From Phycisphaerales bacterium (GTDB lineage: Bacteria > Planctomycetota > Phycisphaerae > Tepidisphaerales > Tepidisphaeraceae), in assembly GCA_020847375.1 (NCBI GenBank), contig JADLCB010000029.1, forward strand, positions 1-64,000: 64,000 nt of DNA. The letters run 5' to 3'. A program made the translations under genes and the position numbers. Positions 52,279 through 62,042 of the stretch are shown in pieces. Under the pieces are notes generated by a model. It was not told the DNA's origin. It ran no database searches and saw only the letters and a program-made list of their open reading frames with translations. Numbering within the stretch: the first letter of the stretch is position 1; every line of letters begins with the position of its first letter.

Positions 52279-53169
52279 ATGTCTGAAGCTTTTTTGCAAT
52301 CGGATCTTCCTTTTCCGGTGCGCCGGGGAAAAGTGCGGGATGTTTACGATATCGGCTCGCATCTGTTGATTGTCGCCACGGATCGCATCAGCGCTTTTGA
52401 TGTGATCATGCCCAACGGCATACCCGACAAGGGTAAGATTCTCACCGCCTTGTCCTGCTTCTGGTTTGAGATGTTCGGCCATCGCGTTGCTCATCATCTG
52501 GTCGCCAGCGATCCCGTCTATTACCCGGCTGAATTAAAACCTTACGCCGATCAGCTCAAGGGCCGATCCATGCTGGTTCACAAGGCGCAGGTCGTTCCGA
52601 TTGAATGTGTGGCGCGCGGCTATCTCGCCGGTTCAGGCTGGAAGGAATATCAGCAGACCCAAAGCGTCTGTGGCAACGCGCTGCCGGCAGGATTACAACA
52701 ATGCGGCAAACTGCCTGAACCGATTTTCACTCCCGCCACCAAGGAGGAATCGGGTCATGACATCAACATCACCTACGATCAGTTGCTGACCCGTGTCAGC
52801 CCCTCGCTGGCAGCGCTGTTGCGCCAACGAACGCTGACGCTCTATTCACTGGCTGCCGACTACGCTGCCAGCCACGGTGTCATCATCGCCGATACCAAGT
52901 TTGAGTTCGGCCACATGCCCGATGGTTCGCTGATTTTGATTGATGAAGTGCTGACGCCTGATTCTTCACGTTTCTGGCCCGCGGATACCTATCAACCCGG
53001 GCACGATCAGGAAAGTTTCGACAAGCAGTATGTTCGCAACTGGCTGGAATCTCAGCCGTGGAACAAGACCCCCCCCGCCCCGACTTTGCCCGATGAAGTC
53101 GTGCAGGGCACACGCCAGCGCTATCTCCAAGCCTATCAGCGCCTGACCGGGCGCGAGTTGAATCTGTAA
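52279..53169 (+). CDS. purC: SAICAR synthetase
   Basis: 296 residues from MSEAFLQSDLPFP; an earlier ATG gives a 43-residue extension with no family match. It joins aspartate to CAIR in purine synthesis. RRGKVRDVYDIG and TDRISAFDVIMPNGIPDKGKILT are the ATP-binding start, ECVARGYLAGSGWKEY and ADTKFEFG are substrate contacts, and DEVLTPDSSRFWP closes the active site. The sequence resembles the longer fungal/plant-like PurC group. GGGA lies just before the start. Confidence 0.97.
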   Translation: MSEAFLQSDLPFPVRRGKVRDVYDIGSHLLIVATDRISAFDVIMPNGIPDKGKILTALSCFWFEMFGHRVAHHLVASDPVYYPAELKPYADQLKGRSMLVHKAQVVPIECVARGYLAGSGWKEYQQTQSVCGNALPAGLQQCGKLPEPIFTPATKEESGHDINITYDQLLTRVSPSLAALLRQRTLTLYSLAADYAASHGVIIADTKFEFGHMPDGSLILIDEVLTPDSSRFWPADTYQPGHDQESFDKQYVRNWLESQPWNKTPPAPTLPDEVVQGTRQRYLQAYQRLTGRELNL

Positions 53170-53233
53170 TTGCCGGGGGTGGCTGCCAGGAACCCGTTCA
53201 CTTTTCCAGCAGCCCGCCACGGGCAACAATGAT

Positions 53234-54331
53234 CTATCCTTTGGGCACCAGCTTCTGCGGGCGGGCATTTTTGATCCCCAGAATGCGGAGGAACCGGCGT
53301 TTGATTTTTTCGCGCAGGCGATGGATTTCATCGTCGTCACCACGTTCCAGTGCAACACTGCCGCCAGCCTTGGTTCGATGTCCGCCGCCGTTGCCGATGT
53401 TGCGCATCAGCCGCCGCATAATGTCGGCGGCACTGAGCCGCGGGCTGCTGGTGCGCAATGAAAGCACCAGGTTTTTTTCCGGGCTGATACCCAGCACCAG
53501 CGCCCAGAGCGATTGATCATACCGAAGCAGGAAATCGGCAATCACGGCCGGTTTTTCCGGCGTGTCGATTTTCTCCAGATAACTGACGATGGCTTTGTCG
53601 TAACAAACCGCGTTATTCAAACCGGTCGCATAGGCAATGTAGTAGCTTTGCGACATGTTGGCATAACGCAGGCGGTAGAGCAGCCGCGAATCAGCCAGCA
53701 GCGTCAGGCTCGACAGGGCAATGTTGTCCAATTCGCCCGGCGTACCGGCAGCGCCCGCCAGGTCGGATTCAATGGCATAGAGCAGCATTGCGCCCAGCTC
53801 GCGCGAAATGGGTATGTCCAGCTCCATGAAATAACTGAAGATAATCGAACTTGTCGCGCCCACATCGGCGCGAATGTCGGTCAAACCGCACTTGGGACGG
53901 CGCCCCAACGAACGATGATGATCAACCAGAACGGTAGGCATGATTCCCTCGGGCAGCGGGCTGTTGGTAAAGCGCGGCTGGGTATCCAGAAGAATAATGG
54001 CGTCGAAACTGGCTGGATCAATCTCCTCAAATTTTTTAATGCACTCGACATCGCTCAACTGGGCAAAGGTGGTGTTAATGCCGCCAATACTCCCCAGCGT
54101 GGCAACGGTAACCGAAGCCTCCTTTAATTTCGTGACCAGCAGGATGCGCATGGCCAGCACCGAAGCCAGGGCATCGGGATCAGGATAGCGATGGGTTGTC
54201 ACCAGAATCTGTTTTTTATCCGCCAACAGATGCAGCAAATGACGGGCACGCGGACGATGACGATGACGCTTGGCGGCCTGATTGGCACCCCCGGCGGCGG
54301 TCTGCACGCATGATTCAACGAATTCAATCAT
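53234..54331 (-). CDS. DHH family phosphoesterase (NrnA-like nanoRNase/pAp phosphatase)
   Basis: 365 residues. DHH motif I (YPDPDAL), motif II-like LLDTQPR, DHH motif VDHHRSLG, and the DHHA1 motif GNGGGHRTKAGGSV. NrnA enzymes degrade two- to five-nucleotide RNAs and pAp. An N-terminal basic stretch (KRHRHRPRARH) precedes the domain and is unusual. The C-terminal 40 residues are also basic (EKIKRRFLRILGIKNARPQK). It converges with purC. Confidence 0.88.
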   Translation of the reverse strand: MIEFVESCVQTAAGGANQAAKRHRHRPRARHLLHLLADKKQILVTTHRYPDPDALASVLAMRILLVTKLKEASVTVATLGSIGGINTTFAQLSDVECIKKFEEIDPASFDAIILLDTQPRFTNSPLPEGIMPTVLVDHHRSLGRRPKCGLTDIRADVGATSSIIFSYFMELDIPISRELGAMLLYAIESDLAGAAGTPGELDNIALSSLTLLADSRLLYRLRYANMSQSYYIAYATGLNNAVCYDKAIVSYLEKIDTPEKPAVIADFLLRYDQSLWALVLGISPEKNLVLSLRTSSPRLSAADIMRRLMRNIGNGGGHRTKAGGSVALERGDDDEIHRLREKIKRRFLRILGIKNARPQKLVPKG

Positions 54332-54736
54332 ATTTTCGTCTTACGTCACACAGCCGAACCAATCACCGTACGGTCAACCGACCATATCAGCGCATACGTT
54401 GTGAATCGTCTGCACCGGCAGACAACATAAGCTAAAACGCGCCTGTCCCATAATAGGGGCAAAGTATCAGAGGTGTTAAACCGGTTGCCGCTTATAACAT
54501 CAGTCCCGAACAACACCTGCAGGGAAAACACGTGATGGCCACTGATTATATCCAGAACTTGCGATTAATTCGTTCCAACCAATCGGCCGTTTATTTATTG
54601 ATCTGATATCGGTATAAAGAAGTTGCTGAAAATCTGGTCGTAGCCGTGTGCCAGCCGAGGATCAAACCCACTGGCTCGTTACGCTTACTTTCGCCGGCTG
54701 CCCAGATCGCTCACCCCTCCATCTCAGGCAGTTGCC
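54332..54736. other. Intergenic region between DHH phosphoesterase and ADH
   Basis: Divergent genes border this region, so it must hold both promoters. Short hairpins are visible (GTCTGC-accg-GCAGAC at about 54408, ACCGTACGGT at about 54366). TATAAA is at about 54612 without a good -35. No gene is supported. Confidence 0.5.
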
Positions 54737-55813
54737 ATGACTCAAACTCCACCCGTGAAAATGCGCGGCGCATTTTTACCCGGCAGTAGTAAAACCGAGT
54801 TGCGCGAGGTCACTGTACCAACCCCCGGGCACGGCGAAGTTCTGCTGCGCATGAAGGCATCGACCATCTGCGGTTCGGACATTCGCTGTATCTACCGCGA
54901 ACATCTGGGCAAAGGCCCCGAAGGATATCAAGGCGTGATCGCGGGGCACGAACCATGCGGGCAGATCGTGCAGGCTGGCCCCGGTTGCCGCCGATTCAAG
55001 GAGGGGGACCGGGTTGTTGTATATCATATTTCCGGTTGCGGCGTCTGTAATGATTGCCGGCGCGGATACATGATCTCATGCACCAGCCCAGTCTATCGCC
55101 GCGCCTATGGGTGGCAGCGCGATGGGGGCATGGCCGACTATCTGCTGGCGGAGGAAAAAGACCTGATCGCCCTGCCGGATGAGTTGACCTACCTGGATGG
55201 GGCGCAGGTGGCCTGCGGTTTTGGAACGGCGTACGAAGGTCTGGAGAAAATCGGCGTCTGCGGAAACGATGCCGTGCTGATAACCGGGCTGGGGCCGGTG
55301 GGTCTGGCCGTGGCCATGCTCAGCCGGGCGATGGGCGCACAAAAGATCATCGGTATCGATGTTTTGGATGTGCGGATGAAACTGGCGGTTGATCTGGGGC
55401 TGTGCGATGCAGTGCTCAGCGCCGGGGCGGACAATGTGCAGCAGGTACGCGATTTGACCAATGGCTACGGCGTGGAGCGCGCGGTCGATTGTTCAGCCAA
55501 CAGCGCCGCCCGCGCCACAGCCATTCGTGCCACCCGCCCATGGGGCAAGATCGTCTTCCTGGGCGAAGGTGGAAGCGTATCGTTCAACCCTTCTGAAGAT
55601 CTGCTGCACGGACAGAAAACGCTCTACGGCTCATGGGTCAGCACCACCTGGCGCATGGAAGAGCTGGTTGAACGCCTGGTGCGCTGGAATATCCATCCGG
55701 AAAAACTGGTCACCCACCGATTTGGCCTGGATGAGGTGGATAAAGCCTACGCCCTGATGGCGTCGGGTAACTGCGGCAAGGTCGCCGTCTGTTTTGATGA
55801 GGAGTTGAAATGA
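54737..55813 (+). CDS. Zinc-dependent alcohol/polyol dehydrogenase
   Basis: 358 residues. The catalytic zinc residues are in STICGSD and GHEPCG, the structural zinc site is CGVCNDCRRGYMISC, and the NAD(P) fold is GLGPVGLAVAML. This medium-chain dehydrogenase/reductase resembles sorbitol/threonine dehydrogenase-type enzymes. The stop overlaps the start of an aldo/keto reductase, and a fucose-isomerase-like gene converges. A role in sugar or polyol interconversion is therefore likely, but the substrate is not readable. Confidence 0.9.
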   Translation: MTQTPPVKMRGAFLPGSSKTELREVTVPTPGHGEVLLRMKASTICGSDIRCIYREHLGKGPEGYQGVIAGHEPCGQIVQAGPGCRRFKEGDRVVVYHISGCGVCNDCRRGYMISCTSPVYRRAYGWQRDGGMADYLLAEEKDLIALPDELTYLDGAQVACGFGTAYEGLEKIGVCGNDAVLITGLGPVGLAVAMLSRAMGAQKIIGIDVLDVRMKLAVDLGLCDAVLSAGADNVQQVRDLTNGYGVERAVDCSANSAARATAIRATRPWGKIVFLGEGGSVSFNPSEDLLHGQKTLYGSWVSTTWRMEELVERLVRWNIHPEKLVTHRFGLDEVDKAYALMASGNCGKVAVCFDEELK

Positions 55814-56856
55814 GTCATACCACTGGATCAACTGCCAGCCACCTTGGTAATACGATCGTGGACCCGGCCGCAGTCCCAACCCGAAGACTGGCCAGCGGCG
55901 CAGCCATGCCGGTGATCGGTTTTGGCACGTTCGGCTCGGATCACGTTTCGCCCCAGCAGGTCGCGCAAGCGGTTATCGGCGCAGCGGAGGTCGGATATCG
56001 GCACTTTGACTGCGCAGCCGTTTATGGCAACGAGAAGGAAATCGGCCAGTGTCTGGCGCATATGCAGCACAAGGGCATCCGCCGGCAGTCATTGTGGATC
56101 ACATCCAAACTATGGAACGACAGGCACGCGGAAAAAGATGTAATTCCCGCCTTTGAAAAATCGCTCAACGATCTTGGGCTGGACTACCTGGATCTTTATT
56201 TGGTGCACTGGCCATTCCCCAACTTTCATCCGCCCGGATGCAATGTTGATTCGCGCAGCCCCGATTCCAAACCCTACATCCACGAAAACTACATGCGTGT
56301 CTGGCGGCAACTGGAAAAGCTGGTGCACCAAGGCAAGGTCAGACACATCGGCACGTCCAACATGACCATCCCCAAGCTGGAGCTGTTATTGCGCGATGCT
56401 GCCATTAAACCTGTTGTCAACGAAATGGAGCTGCATCCGCACTTTCAGCAGCCACAGTTTTTTGATTATCTCAACCAGCATCAGATCGTACCAGTTGGGT
56501 TTTGCCCGCTGGGTTCACCCAACCGGCCTGAGCGTGACCGCACGGCAGAAGATACCGACCCGCTGCAGGATCCGGTGATCCGTGAGATTGCCCACGCACA
56601 CAACATGCACCCGGCAGCGCTGTGCATCAAGTGGGCGATTCAACGCCGGCAGATTCCCATTCCATTTTCAACCAAACGACACAATTATCTGTCCAACCTG
56701 CAGGCAGCGGTCAGTCCGCCGCTCAGCGATGAGCAAATGCGACAGATCGCGCAGATCGATCGCAACTGCCGGTTGATCAAAGGACAGGTTTTTCTCTGGA
56801 AAGATAATCAGACCTGGCGGGATCTGTGGGATATGGACGGCACGATCGCCACGTAA
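55810..56856 (+). CDS. Aldo/keto reductase
   Basis: 348 residues, start overlapping the ADH stop by four bases (ATGA). The catalytic tetrad is visible: Asp in FDCAAVYGNE, Tyr in the same motif, Lys in ITSKLWND and His in LYLVHWPFPN. GTSNMTIPKLE and IPIPFSTK are further family signs. It reduces an aldehyde or ketone sugar with NADPH or NADH in the cytoplasm. Coupled translation with the ADH suggests the two act on one metabolite in opposite directions or in series. Confidence 0.93.
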   Translation: MSHTTGSTASHLGNTIVDPAAVPTRRLASGAAMPVIGFGTFGSDHVSPQQVAQAVIGAAEVGYRHFDCAAVYGNEKEIGQCLAHMQHKGIRRQSLWITSKLWNDRHAEKDVIPAFEKSLNDLGLDYLDLYLVHWPFPNFHPPGCNVDSRSPDSKPYIHENYMRVWRQLEKLVHQGKVRHIGTSNMTIPKLELLLRDAAIKPVVNEMELHPHFQQPQFFDYLNQHQIVPVGFCPLGSPNRPERDRTAEDTDPLQDPVIREIAHAHNMHPAALCIKWAIQRRQIPIPFSTKRHNYLSNLQAAVSPPLSDEQMRQIAQIDRNCRLIKGQVFLWKDNQTWRDLWDMDGTIAT

Positions 56857-56908
56857 AACAGTCGATCAATCTCCCAGACAAAACCGCCGGCGCTAAAAGG
56901 TGCGACAA

Positions 56909-56965
56909 AAAAATCTCCAGCACGTTCAAGACCACGACAGGCCCTGACATGTGCTGGAGATTTTG
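56909..56965. terminator. Shared bidirectional terminator
   Basis: AAATCTCCAGCAC and GTGCTGGAGATTT pair perfectly (13 bp) around a 27-base loop. Read leftward it is followed by seven T residues, read rightward by four. It lies between the convergent aldo/keto reductase and isomerase-like genes and probably serves both, more strongly the leftward one. Confidence 0.8.
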
Positions 56966-57031
56966 GTTCAACGCCGATTCAAGCTGCGCTGACTGGCGCA
57001 CTTGGCACAACCTCAGCCATTTGCCCGGAAT

Positions 57032-58696
57032 TTACCAACCCGATCCATTCTTCCGCGTTCCGGCGATATTGACTTCGACACCCAGCGCCCTGGCCATGGA
57101 GGCACGAACCAGCAGCGCGCGGTCGGCAGCGGCGGCATTGGTGGCATAGACACACTGGATGTGATTGGCCTTGTGACGCGCCATCATATGGTCGCGGCTG
57201 GTTCCATACGTTACCGCGTGCATGATCGGCCACTGCGATGTTGTCGCCTCCCAGCGGCGCTGCGTTTCACTGGCGGGCAGCTCAATGGCAGCCCCGCGGC
57301 CAATATCCATCTTCAGCCGATCATCCTCGACATAAATACGACTCCAGATGATCTCCCCCGGTTTGCTAACGCCCTTGAGGGTCGAACCGCCCAGACGGAA
57401 GTACATCGCCGGCTGACGTTCGCCAACTGCGCCTTTCCATCCGCCGATCAGATGGGCGGGTGGGACAGCGCCGGAAATCTGGAAAACCCAGACATACTGC
57501 TTTGTCGATCCGCTGCGATCCGCATCACCCCAGCGCAGATCGTGCAGCGTATTTTCAATCGGCTGACCCAAGGCACTGTGCACCCGGTTGATCAGCAGGG
57601 CATCCAGACCCGCACATTCGTCAACTTCGTTGAAATGCGGCAGCGGCTGACCTTTGTACAGCTCACGCCGACCATCGCGACTTTTCACCGGTGGTCGATC
57701 AGCATTATTCAACGTTCCTTCCACCAAATCCGAAGCCGGCAGCAAATCTTTCATCCCCTGCTGGTACTGAATACCAATCGTCTGGCAGCCAAAATCATCG
57801 GCAATGCGCACTGCGGCGATATACATCTTGCACTGCTTGAGAATCTGCTTGTCGGTCAGGTCTGTCGCTTCCTTGGGACCCGTGCGGAACTTCATCCCGC
57901 GACGATCCAGCCACGTGCGCACCGCCTGCGCTTCGGCGTCAGATACCTGCGTGGTTTCGTAGTAGAGGCTGGACTGACTGAGGCGTTCTTTGAAAACACC
58001 CGTCGGATGCAGCAGATGATCGGGAATGATCGCATTGAACATTCCCATGCAACCTTCATCAAAAATACCCATGATCGCCTTGCCCTGCTTGAGCTGGGCA
58101 GCCAGGGTTTCGCCCAGTTGACGATCCTTGGTTCCGATCTTCGCCTTGTCGATGCTGCTCAGATGGTTGACGCGATGGCGGGCATAACCATGCTTCAGCC
58201 AGGTCGCCAGAAAATCCTTGAAGAGTTGATCGGTGAAATCCTCACTCCAGATGGTGGAGTATTTCACACCCGCCTTGGTCAATGACCCATTCAGGTTAAG
58301 CATACCGACCAGGCCCGGCCACGTGCCCGACCAGTTAGCCACCGTGAGGATAGGGCCGCGGTGAGTTGTCAATCCCGCCAGAACATGATGCGAATACTGC
58401 CAGACACTCTCGGCCACGATCAACGGTGCATTGGGATCGAGTCCGGCGAAAATCTGCATCCCCTCCTTCTGGCTGGCGATAAAACCATGCTTTTCCGCAC
58501 TCTTGTACGGATGGGCGCGGACGATTTCATAACCGGCGGTTTTGACGGCCTTGCGCAGTTGCTCCTCCATCGCCTTTTGCGCCGGCCAGCACAACTGATT
58601 GGCACTGAGACGCAAATCGCCGCTGGCGATGAGATAGACCTGATTCTTGTTGAGTTTGACACTCTTGGTTGAAGCACGCTTGGACTTGACCGGCAT
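57032..58696 (-). CDS. L-fucose/L-arabinose isomerase family protein
   Basis: 554 residues, preceded by AATGGAGAAATCAG. Active-site metal ligands of the fucose isomerase family are recognisable: Glu in [12 protein letters not shown] (about 218), Asp in [17 protein letters not shown] (about 308) and a late His. The N-terminal 14 residues are Lys/Ser-rich. It would interconvert an aldose and ketose with a divalent metal. With the neighbouring ADH and AKR it suggests a catabolic unit for fucose-like sugars or derived alcohols. Regulation is unclear; the AT-rich upstream region holds repeated GTTAT words. Confidence 0.82.
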   Translation of the reverse strand: MPVKSKRASTKSVKLNKNQVYLIASGDLRLSANQLCWPAQKAMEEQLRKAVKTAGYEIVRAHPYKSAEKHGFIASQKEGMQIFAGLDPNAPLIVAESVWQYSHHVLAGLTTHRGPILTVANWSGTWPGLVGMLNLNGSLTKAGVKYSTIWSEDFTDQLFKDFLATWLKHGYARHRVNHLSSIDKAKIGTKDRQLGETLAAQLKQGKAIMGIFDEGCMGMFNAIIPDHLLHPTGVFKERLSQSSLYYETTQVSDAEAQAVRTWLDRRGMKFRTGPKEATDLTDKQILKQCKMYIAAVRIADDFGCQTIGIQYQQGMKDLLPASDLVEGTLNNADRPPVKSRDGRRELYKGQPLPHFNEVDECAGLDALLINRVHSALGQPIENTLHDLRWGDADRSGSTKQYVWVFQISGAVPPAHLIGGWKGAVGERQPAMYFRLGGSTLKGVSKPGEIIWSRIYVEDDRLKMDIGRGAAIELPASETQRRWEATTSQWPIMHAVTYGTSRDHMMARHKANHIQCVYATNAAAADRALLVRASMARALGVEVNIAGTRKNGSGW

Positions 58697-58851
58697 TCTG
58701 ATTTCTCCATTAAAATAACGATTGCATAATAACTATTGTCGCGAACCAAGTAAAAAAATATGTTTTGTTTTCACCAGATAAGCGCTGCGCAGGGGTGATT
58801 CGATCGGCGTCAAGGACAGGTTGTACATTGTGATAAACCTGTTTCAGCCTC

Positions 58852-59412
58852 TTACTTCAACATTCCCTGGGCGCGGGCATAAGCGAAGACGCCGCCGGCC
58901 TTGATGATGGGCACCACGTCGCCAAGCGGACGAATGTCGTAACGCTCGTTGCGCGTAAGGTTCAGAACATGACCTTCATCAATTCGCACTTCCAGCTCAT
59001 CGCCGGTCTGCACCTTGTCAACCAGACGCTGGGCGGTTTCGATGGGAACAAGATAGCCGCCGTTGACGCTGTTGCGGAAGAAAATCCGGGCGTAGAATTC
59101 CGCCAACACACACTGCACACCCGCCTCTGCCAGGGCAAGCGGCGCATGTTCACGGCTTGATCCACAGCCGAAGTTCTTCCCGCCAACGATGATTGAATAC
59201 TGGCTGTGGAACTGATCCTTGGCGACAAACGGAATATTTCCCTTGGGCAACCCCGCCTGGGCATCGGGCACGCCGCTATTGGCATACATGCCGAAGTATT
59301 TCCGTTCGGCAGGATCAGACGGGTTGTAGGCAAGATACTGGGCGGGAATGATCTGATCCGTGTCGATGTTGTCGCCCAGAACGTACGCTTTACCTTTTAT
59401 AACTGACTGCAT
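58852..59412 (-). CDS. leuD: 3-isopropylmalate dehydratase small subunit
   Basis: 186 residues. DNIDTDQIIPAQYL and GKNFGCGSSREHAPLAL are the substrate-loop signatures of the aconitase-family small subunit in leucine synthesis. The length and swivel domain match the archaeal/clostridial type; a homoaconitase small subunit remains possible. The large subunit gene leuC is not in the window. Confidence 0.93.
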   Translation of the reverse strand: MQSVIKGKAYVLGDNIDTDQIIPAQYLAYNPSDPAERKYFGMYANSGVPDAQAGLPKGNIPFVAKDQFHSQYSIIVGGKNFGCGSSREHAPLALAEAGVQCVLAEFYARIFFRNSVNGGYLVPIETAQRLVDKVQTGDELEVRIDEGHVLNLTRNERYDIRPLGDVVPIIKAGGVFAYARAQGMLK

Positions 59413-59538
59413 GGCGCTATCTTATATCCGCAGACCATGCGTTGCCAGCGCCCGCTCTGATTACAAATCCGACTATTTTGTAATTTTATTCCGCGCCGCC
59501 TGGCGTTGCGGTCATTCCAACTGACCTCATTTTTCACC

Positions 59539-60360
59539 TCAGACCGACACCCACCACGTGCCGAGAAGCGTTACCGCACTGGTCAGCATGGCCACAACGC
59601 TGAATATCGCCAGAAATTGCCGGCGATCCTGTCTCTGGCTGACTTGCCACGAATTGACGGATACCGATTTGAGCTTGACCGGTCGATGCTGCCCCTGCCC
59701 AACCAGTGGAGCAGCCGAGGTGCCGACAGATGAAGTGTTGCTAGCCGGGACGGCACTGGCAGCCAGCATCGCCTTGGGTTGGGGGCAAGGCGCTCTTCTT
59801 GGCTGACTGGTTGGGCACGATGCGTACAGCGTCGGGTTTGAGCTGACCGCCATTGTGACCGGCCTCGCCTCGGCAGGCAGATCCACCGCCCAAATGGGTT
59901 GATTATCGTCCTGCTCGTTTAAGAAGCTGACCGGCTCGCCGATTGTCACGGGCGTGGCGACGGGATCAGTCTGGTCGTCGAGAACGAATCCGCTGACTGT
60001 GCCCGCCAACGCTTCAAATGGATCGGCTGGCCGAACCAGGCGCGTACGACGCGGTGGAGCAGCCGACGGTTCAAAATCACCGGTTTTGAAGATCAGACAC
60101 GTTCTGCCGATGCGAAGAATATCCCCTTCATAAAGCTGGGCATTGCTGATGCGCTCCCAGCCAATGCGCGTACCGTTTTTGCTGGTCAGGTCGATGACCC
60201 GCCACCCGCCGTTTTGTTGTTCCAACTGACAATGACGCCGTGACAGCAGCACATCGCGGATGCGCAAATCGCACTCAGGGCTGCGACCGACGATCATGCC
60301 AGTCTGCAATTCCAGACGGTCAATTTCCTCGCCGCCAGCGACGACAATGATATAGGCCAT
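59539..60360 (-). CDS. FHA domain protein with C-terminal membrane helix
   Basis: 273 residues. The first 90 residues are a forkhead-associated domain with the phosphothreonine-binding GRSPECDLRIRD, SRRHCQLE and DLTSKNGTRIG motifs. A long disordered Pro/Ala/Ser region follows, then one hydrophobic helix at the extreme C-terminus (FLAIFSVVAMLTSAVTLLGTWWV). It is thus a tail-anchored phosphopeptide-binding adaptor. Its kinase partner is not encoded nearby. Confidence 0.88.
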   Translation of the reverse strand: MAYIIVVAGGEEIDRLELQTGMIVGRSPECDLRIRDVLLSRRHCQLEQQNGGWRVIDLTSKNGTRIGWERISNAQLYEGDILRIGRTCLIFKTGDFEPSAAPPRRTRLVRPADPFEALAGTVSGFVLDDQTDPVATPVTIGEPVSFLNEQDDNQPIWAVDLPAEARPVTMAVSSNPTLYASCPTSQPRRAPCPQPKAMLAASAVPASNTSSVGTSAAPLVGQGQHRPVKLKSVSVNSWQVSQRQDRRQFLAIFSVVAMLTSAVTLLGTWWVSV

Positions 60361-60425
60361 ACTGTTTTTATCGAACCATTCCCGATGAAAACAGCAGTTT
60401 TATTGCATGAGGCGTGTTGCCTTTT

Positions 60426-60704
60426 TCAGGCGGGCGCCCTGGACGAATCATCATTGATCCACCAAGTGTTGGGCGTCATGGTGGTGGCGTGATTGGTCGC
60501 GCCGACCCAGGTGCTGCAGATGGAAGCCGCATGACGGGCCTGTTCAGGGGTGTCAAAGATCTGCTCGATGCTTTTTTGATTGCGCGGGCTGTACCACGCA
60601 CGCACAAACTGACCCACAGTATGGATATTCAGAATATGTCCCAGCGGGAGTGCTATTTCAGATCGCATCACCTGGGCCAGCGGAACATTGATTACGGGAT
60701 TCAT
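60426..60704 (-). CDS. Hypothetical protein, 92 residues
   Basis: No family recognised. The translation looks protein-like (LGHILNIHTVGQFVRAWYSPRNQKS then EQARHAASICSTWVG), and AAAGG lies about 12 bases upstream of the start. It is read leftward, just upstream of the FHA gene with a gap of 65 bases, so they might share a transcript. Confidence 0.55.
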   Translation of the reverse strand: MNPVINVPLAQVMRSEIALPLGHILNIHTVGQFVRAWYSPRNQKSIEQIFDTPEQARHAASICSTWVGATNHATTMTPNTWWINDDSSRAPA

Positions 60705-61273
60705 CTGTGAAACAACCTTTTGTTCATCCGGTTCGCTGAACGTTCATTCCGGTTACAGCATCATCAAACTGACAATCTAGACAAACAGTTGCAACAATGG
60801 TTTGCGTTAATCGATGGGATTCAGTCATTGTAGGCTGTCCCTGCCTTTCGTTTCAACGCAAGGAACTCCCTGCTGCTGCGTTTTCCATAACGCTTCATTT
60901 TCTCCAGACTTATCTCCTTTTTGATCGCGTTGCACGATCAATGTTTTTCTTACAGTATCGACTCGACCAACCAAGTCAAATCAAGCTTCATGTTACATCG
61001 GTTAATTGCCATGCGGCAAGTCGCACCCGAATCAATCATAACCAATAAAATGACAGACACTTATACGACCAATAACAACCTGCGTATCAGTCTGTCCAAC
61101 CCTGCTTGCTTATTTCATCGACCAGTTGAATCACGCGCCTTGATTGTCAGCGACGATTTATCCCGATTTCAGCCTCGCTTAACCTGATCTGGCTGGTTGT
61201 AGGGCACGACTCGTCAAAACCGGCATAATCCTTAAAAGCCCTACAAACACTCCAAACCCACCTGATCAGGTTG
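60705..61273. other. Gene-poor region with two inverted repeats
   Basis: No coding frame here is convincing. Two structures stand out: TTGATCG-cgttgca-CGATCAA followed by TGTTTTT on the + strand at 60921-60949, and TTGTAGGGC (61197-61205) with GCCCTACAA (61238-61246), the latter lying in the 3' region of slyD read leftward. Confidence 0.5.
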
Positions 61274-61762
61274 CTAGTGGTGATGATGCGCTCCCGGCGC
61301 ATGCACATGGCCATGTTCAATTTCTTCCGGCGTGGCATCACGTACATCACGGATCGTAACAGCAAAACTCAACTCGATTCCCACCAGCGGATGGTTGGCG
61401 TCAATCTTAACGGACTCATCCGTAACTTCGATCACCCGCACCACGGCTTGCTGACCATCAGGCCCCCGACCCTGGAACTGCATCCCTGGCTCGATTTTAT
61501 CCACACCCTGAAAAGCGGTGCGTGGAACGGTTTGAATCAAACGTGGATTATGCTGGCCATATCCATCTTCCGGCGGAACCACCGCATTAATTGATTCGCC
61601 TGTCTCCCTGCCCTCCAAAGCGCGCTCCAGACCGGGAATAATGTTCTTATGGCCATGCAGATATATCAGCGGCCCGCGGTTGCCCGATGCATCCAGCGTC
61701 TCGCCTTGATTGTTGGAGACCGTGTAGTCGATCGAAACAACTTTTCCCTTGCTGATTTTCAT
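61274..61762 (-). CDS. slyD: FKBP-type peptidyl-prolyl isomerase, SlyD type
   Basis: 162 residues from MKISKGKVV; seven upstream in-frame codons are not expected in the family. The FKBP core is split by the insert-in-flap domain as in SlyD (YTVSNNQGETLDAS, HGHKNIIPGLERALEG, then VVPPEDGYGQHNP). The C-terminus is His-rich (HGHVHAP, HHHH), as in metal-binding SlyD proteins that chaperone nickel enzymes. Cytoplasmic. An inverted repeat lies downstream. Confidence 0.93.
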   Translation of the reverse strand: MKISKGKVVSIDYTVSNNQGETLDASGNRGPLIYLHGHKNIIPGLERALEGRETGESINAVVPPEDGYGQHNPRLIQTVPRTAFQGVDKIEPGMQFQGRGPDGQQAVVRVIEVTDESVKIDANHPLVGIELSFAVTIRDVRDATPEEIEHGHVHAPGAHHHH

Positions 61763-62042
61763 GATTGATCTCAAAAGTACCATCCAACCGCCAGCTACGA
61801 CTGGCCAATTTATGTTCCGGACTGTAGTAGATGCCCGATGATTTGTCAGCCTCGGATCGAAGAAATATCTTTCAAATATCCGTTCACCTCACCTGATTTG
61901 GTCTTGGCGACCCGTAGCGATTGCTACCCTGACTCCCCGTCAGTCTGCTTCACCACGCCGCAGCGCGTCAGATCGCTATTGGCCATCACTTGGCACTCGA
62001 TTATCCTGTCATCAGGCAACTCACTCGGCCGCGCACCAACAG

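Noticed and set aside
60921-60949. Terminator-like hairpin as evidence for a second small RNA
   Set aside because: TTGATCG/CGATCAA with a T-rich tail is present, but no convincing promoter or further structure lies upstream on that strand.
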